DNA from: Sipunculus nudus
Lineage: Eukaryota > Annelida > Sipuncula > Golfingiida > Sipunculidae
Direction of reading: 5' to 3'
Length of the DNA: 64,000 nucleotides
NCBI GenBank assembly: GCA_026874595.1
Contig: CM049311.1
Coordinates: 7,229,676-7,293,675, forward strand
Under the pieces are notes generated by a model, which was given only the letters and a program-made list of their open reading frames with translations, made no database searches and had not been told where the DNA came from. The position numbers and the translations under genes were made by a program. Positions 58,946 to 64,000 of this stretch are shown here, one piece after another; position 1 is the stretch's first letter, and the number at the start of each line of letters is the position of its first letter.

Positions 58946-60430
58946 GGCAGTCCAGCTCTCTCTTTCTCTTTCTCTCTCTCTCTCTTTCTATCTCTCTCTG
59001 TCTCTCTCTCTCTCCTCTGCTTTTTCTCTTTCTCTCTCCATCTCTCTCTCTCTCTTACCCTTATTGCCTCCCTTCCTCCCTCCATCCCATTCTGTTGACA
59101 GGTACTATAAACTAGATACATTAGCTATAAATGTTGATGCAATTTAGAAATGTGAATCAACTGAAATATTCAAAATCACATGTATGTTATACTGTAAATT
59201 TATAGTAACATTCGTAAACCTGGATAAAAATTATGTAATGAAAAAAAGGATTAAATGCAAATATTGTTAATTTTTTATTGGCTCTGTAGAATGGGGAAAA
59301 AATGATTTGCTTTGTTTCTTCATCTTTCTGTCTGTTTTAAATATTTAATGTTCATGTTTTTAAAAAAAAAAAGCACTGTTGAATTCAATTTCATATCCTG
59401 TATGTATATGCAAGGGTGTTGTAACTCTTACCATCCCCTTCTTCATCCCACTGAGGCTTTGCTCCTTGGCACTGTGAACAATAGTTCTATGGCTATAGCA
59501 TAAAATTTAATAATTAAAGAAAATATCTGCAGAGAGACAGAGGCGTTGTAACTCTGATCATAACACCCCAACCCCCCCCCCCCCATCAAGTCATTGCACC
59601 TGTGGAGTGGGGACGTTATGGCAACTGTATACATATCATAAAATTGATAAAAAAGGTTTACCAAATAAATTGGATCTCATCAGACAAATGTGTAAACTGT
59701 TGAACTGTCAACAGCTTATCAAAAATGTAACCAATGGAAAAGCATGGTCAGATCTCAAATATTATTTGCAACATTTTCTTCAATCATATAAACCAACCAT
59801 GGCCCAAATAACCTCTTCCTCTCAAACTTTATCTACATTTCATCATATTTTTAATATTTTAACCTTCTAGGTGGTTCAGTAATGTTGACCATTTGTCCAT
59901 AGGTACCTATGTACATGCCAGAAATTATGTCAATATTGTGTAATATGTAGATGTGAGGGTCATCAAAATAATGTACCTTGTCAAGACCGATCTTGTCAAG
60001 ATATCATGTCATACAGTCACAAATTCATAAATCCCCTCATCAGCATAGTTAATCATAACCTTGTATCAGTCAAATTGAAAGCTTGCAGTTTTCCATACAC
60101 TATAGATCCTTCAATAAATAGCCTTATCATCATTATACCACTGCTTAGTATACTGTCATTGCATTCATATTTGCTCAAATAAATTGTTTTTTTTCGACCC
60201 CTCCCAAATAAATAAAAAATAAACCACTATATTTTACTCCATATTAATCCTTTAGTCAGATTATTTCATATATCATTTACTCACATATTACATTATATTC
60301 CTTTATAAAAGCCCAACATGACCATGATATTCATAAGCTTTTTCTACTCAATATAGTATAACAACAATGGTGATACATTTATAGTCCAATCATGATCAGC
60401 TGAGCGCCATGACCCATGGGTCCCTAGCTT
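57321..60430 (+). mobile_element. 3.1-kb repeat element of the TTTTAGCTCAGCTGA class inserted upstream of gene F
   Basis: Opens TTTTTAGCTCAGCTGACTAT with a GTCCGTCCGTTAAC tract and closes CAGCTGAGCGCCATGACCCA followed by TGGGTCCC. Unit sequence stops at AGCTGG before it and resumes at GTGCTCAGGTATGGTTATTG after it. The inside differs from the unit D element and is highly diverged. It contains a C run (58178-58193) and a CT-rich microsatellite. No convincing ORF was seen. Confidence 0.65.
58887..59060. repeat. CTCTCTTT microsatellite
   Basis: Alternating CT and CTTT blocks with short interruptions. The Arg/Glu-rich and Leu/Ser-rich frames over it are products of the repeat and not genes. Confidence 0.9.
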
Positions 60431-60669
60431 GTGCTCAGGTATGGTTATTGTCTGACACAGGTTTAAGTTCATATGAGGTTGAAAATGTTACATTTTGCAT
60501 TTTCATTTAAACACAGAGCTTAAGGGAAAACTCCTTAAAAAAAAATGCAAAACTGAAGATGTTTGATTTTCTAAATTTCAGGACTAAGAAGGCTTGGGTA
60601 TGATTTTTTCTATAATTTTCAGTTGTAGGTATAATCAAAATATATCAATTCCTTATATTCTTTAGATCA

Positions 60670-63600
60670 TTTTTAGCTCAGCTGACTTGAGGTGATATAA
60701 GCTAAAGCCATCACTCCTTGTCTGTCATCTGTCCCTCCATCCATCCAGTCATTCAATAACAGGGCACAAATCAAAACCTTTGGACCTTAATTTACATGGA
60801 GGTCCATAAAAAATCTCCCTTGACACCTGAGATTAGGTCACTGTGATCTATATTCTCAGAGTTACAGGGCCTGTTATTGGGCCTCAGAATAATTCTAAAT
60901 TTGAACAAAGCTCCAGTATCCAAATAACTAATGCATTGATGGTCATGTTTTTTTTCCATGCACGTTGATCATGGAGTGACTTTTAGTTCCTGAAAACTGG
61001 TGGTGCCACCTGTATTTTTAGCGAACCTGTGAGCTTATGCGATGGTGTGGCGTTGTCCGTTGTCTGTACGTTAACCTATACTATCTTGAAAACGGCAAGA
61101 GTTAGTATCACAAAATTTTATGCAAAAGATTAGTCTTCTAAGAAACTCTATCAGATTTTGCTTATTTTTTTGGCTAATTGCATTTTCTTAGATTTTATAG
61201 GGAAAAAGCTTTAAAAATCTTCTTCTCCGAAACTGTTCAGCCAAATTGTCCAATATTTCACAGAAATGATTCCTGGAACAATCTCTCTCAAGTTTGTTCA
61301 AATGGTTTAAGTTCGGTGATTTTTGGCCAAGTTGAACTTAGTCATCTGTCCAAAAAAGCATTCTAAAATTGCAATCTCAGAAATGGCTGGAGCTATCATC
61401 ACCAAATTTTATGCCAATGTTGGTCACATGAGTCATATCTGAAATTGAGGTATTGGTGGCGCCACCTGCATCGGCCTTTTTTGTACGGGGGTCATCAGTG
61501 CCCGTATCATACTGACTGCTACAAAAACTTTCTTCTCTGAAACCATTTGGCCAAATTGTTTAATATCGCACAGAAATGATCCTAAGGCAGTCCTTTCTGA
61601 AGTTTGTTCAAATGGTCTCAGTTCAGTGACTTTTGGCTGAGTTATGGGAAGCTGAATTTAGTCAAATGCCATAACAGCCCATTTTAGCTCAGTGGCTACA
61701 AAGAACTTCTTCTCAAAAACCACTTGGCCAAATTCTTAAATCTCACACATAAATTATCCTTAGATGTTGATAATATAAGTTTGTTCCAATGGTTTTGGTT
61801 CAGTAAAGTTTGGCTGAGTTATGGGAAGCTTAACTTAGCCATTTTGCTGTATTTTCCCATATGAGTTATAAACCTGCAAAACCTTTTTTGACTGATGCCA
61901 CTGAGGCCAATTTGTTTAATATTTTACATGAATAATCCCCTGAATAATTCTTATAATAATTGTCTTTTATGGTTCCGAGGAATGAATTTTGGCTGAATTA
62001 TAAAGATTGAATTGAGTCATTTTACCATATATGTTAGCTGTGTGAAGCAGATACATGTAGCCTGGCACCAGTTTATCAGCATCCGTTTAATAATGCCTCT
62101 AGACATTTAGATTTCAGGTTATCTATGGTTAATATTGAGAAGAATGTTTTTTTAAAGCTTTTAAAAAATGTAGATTCATGATTTTAGATATTCCTCATGC
62201 CAGGCAATGTTTACTATCACAAGTATACAGCACTCTGTGGGTGTATAAAGATGGCTGTACATGGATTATAAATAATTGGTATCCATACTCAACTTTATTC
62301 AAGATTTTGCCATCAGTGAGATGTATCTGTATTATAATTTTGCATTCATTATGCATCTGTAGTAATTTTTAGCGAACCTGTTAGCTAATGCAATGGTTTG
62401 GCATTGTCTGTCGTCGTCGTTAACCATACTATTTCAAAAACAACTGTTGCTAGTATCATGAAATTTAATGCAAAAAATTAGCCATCTGAAAAACTCTGCA
62501 TATTCTTAGATTTTATAGAGAAAAACCTAAAAAACCTTTAAAAATCTTTTCCTCCAAAACAGTCAAGCCAAATTGTTCAATATTTCACAGAAATAATCTT
62601 TTATACCATCTCTCTCAAGTTTGTTTGAATGGTTCAAGTTTGGTGAATTTTGGCCGAGTTAAAGGAAGTTAAACTTAAATAAATTGTTGAAAAAAGCATA
62701 CTAAAATGGCAATCTCAGAAACGGCCAGAGCTATCATCACCAAATTTTATGCCAGTGTTGGTCACATGAGTCATACATGAAATTCAGGTATTGGTGGCAC
62801 CACCTGCATTGACCTTTTTTTGTACGGGGGACATTGGTCATCTGTACATTAACCCATAATTTCTCAGGAATAGCAGGAGCTACCATCCCTAGATTTAATG
62901 CAATAATCTGTCACATATCAAATATTGTGGGATTCAGCTTATTTTTTTGCTATTTGCATTTACTTAGATTTTATAGGGAAAAAAGCTGAAAAAACCTTTA
63001 AAAGTCTTCTTCTTGTTAACGGTCTAGCCAAATTGTTCAATATTTTACAAAAATGATCCCAGAGGCAAGCCCCTCTCAAGTTTGTTGAAATGGTTTGCAT
63101 TTGATGAATTTTAGTGGTGTTACACAAATTTGAACAGTCATTCGGCCAATTAAGCATACTGACATAGTAATCTCAGAAATGACAGAACCTAGCATTACCA
63201 AGTATTGTGCAAATGTTGGTCACATGACTCATATTTGAAGTTGCAGATTTTGTGGTGCCACCTGCATTGACCTGTTTCTTTAAGGGCAAAAACCTCATAA
63301 TTTTAGCCTCTTTCAGCTTATAATGTTTATGATGAAACGATCAAGTTGAAATGTTCAATTTTTCAAAAAAATTATCATAGGACATGGTTCTTTCAATCAT
63401 ATCAGAAAAGCTTAAGTTGGTCTTATGGCAATTATTATGTCTATTTCAAACTGAGGATTGCAAAACTGTTCTTCTACAAAATTATTGTTTCAATTATAAC
63501 TTCTGTAACATTGCACAAAAATTATTCTTAGGTGGCCTTTGTTCAAGTTTACTTGAATGATTTTTGGCAGAATTATTGGACCTTTAACAATGAAAAAACT

Positions 63601-64000
63601 GCATCTTTTATTATTCTAGATATTTTGATAAAAAGTTTATGAATATGTCAGCTTGAAAAAAAAGCATTTTAGCCAAAGTCTTTCAGTATGTGTAAACAAA
63701 TTTGCCAACAGACCAAGATTGTGTTTGTATCTTTAAATAGGTTGAGAAACTGCCAGCTGTTTCAGATTTGGCAACAGATCAAGAGTTCATTCAGTGCAGC
63801 CAGATATAGGTCAATAGTTCAATCAGTGCAGCCAAGCACAAGACACGTGATCACCTCATGGGTGACATGTGAACACCTCATGGCCACCATGTGATCACCT
63901 CATGGGTGTCATGCCCCTCAGGGCTGCATGTGGACTACCAACTGTGTCAGGTTATGCAACAGGTCAAGAGTTCACTCAGTGCAGCCAGGTACAGGTCGAA
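60670..64000 (+). repeat. Unit F spacer repeat, diverged and running off the window
   Basis: Opens like the other spacers (TTTTAGCTCAGCTGACTTGA) but is much more diverged. It carries two extra blocks starting AGCGAACCTGTGAGCT (61019) and AGCGAACCTGTTAGCT (62370), each followed by GTTGTC/TTGTCTGTC and GTTAAC, and each restarting the same module text, so it looks internally duplicated. It lacks the TA-flanked element (site near 63640). The first AGGTCAnnnTGACCT palindrome is degenerate here (60835). No gene was seen. Confidence 0.6.
63847..63912 (+). repeat. 22-bp minisatellite, three copies
   Basis: GTGATCACCTCATGGGTGAC-type units start at 63847, 63869 and 63891. They are present only in the unit F spacer, between degenerate copies of the 32-bp minisatellite. 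Confidence 0.8.

Noticed and set aside
58768-59121. Arg/Glu-rich 117-codon frame and its Leu/Ser-rich mirror
   Set aside because: Translation of a CT microsatellite inside a repeat insertion.

Overview
The window reads as animal nuclear DNA, most likely from a mollusc or another spiralian. There are spliced exons with GT-AG introns, an AT-rich background, TATA promoters and AATAAA signals, and large dispersed repeats that open with TTTTAGCTCAGCTGA and close with CAGCTGAGCG...CCATGGGCC, a style I associate with bivalve and gastropod genomes. The homeobox genes resemble the spiralian-specific divergent TALE class (SPILE-like). These assignments rest on recall and could not be searched.

Region 1 (1-9.8 kb, + strand): seven phase-consistent exons (314 codons) of a divergent inositol 1,4,5-trisphosphate receptor family protein. 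Its first intron (1469-6140) holds a candidate four-exon small gene (about 2.7-5.16 kb) flanked by two inverted arrays of ATATAAGG/CATATATGGG palindromes with complementary tips. A short TIR element with a 5-bp target duplication sits at 8073.

Region 2 (about 10-64 kb): a tandem array of six units, here A-F. Each has one intronless minus-strand TALE homeobox gene, a conserved upstream region with a TATA box exactly 87 bp from the ATG, and about 3 kb of degenerate modular repeat. The base unit is about 6 kb; insertions make up the rest. Genes B, D, E and F are open (419-420 aa). A has a nonsense codon and a frameshift. C has an in-frame deletion of nearly the whole homeodomain. A worn remnant of a seventh unit's 3' flank lies at 9.95-10.69 kb.

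The units serve as natural empty-site controls for one another. B-E carry a 1.7-kb TA-flanked inverted-repeat element that A and F lack. B also has a tyrosine-recombinase retroelement with split direct repeats, missing its 5' end and flanked by a 279-bp host duplication. D has a 2.9-kb element made of eight ~335-bp modules. E has a 605-bp element with an 8-bp target duplication. F has a 3.1-kb repeat inserted upstream of its promoter. Shared indels pair C with D and B with E, so the array appears to have grown in its interior.

No CRISPR, rRNA, tRNA or bacterial-style genes were seen. No further exon of the receptor gene was recognised to the right of 9.8 kb, so the array either sits in one of its introns or marks where it ends.
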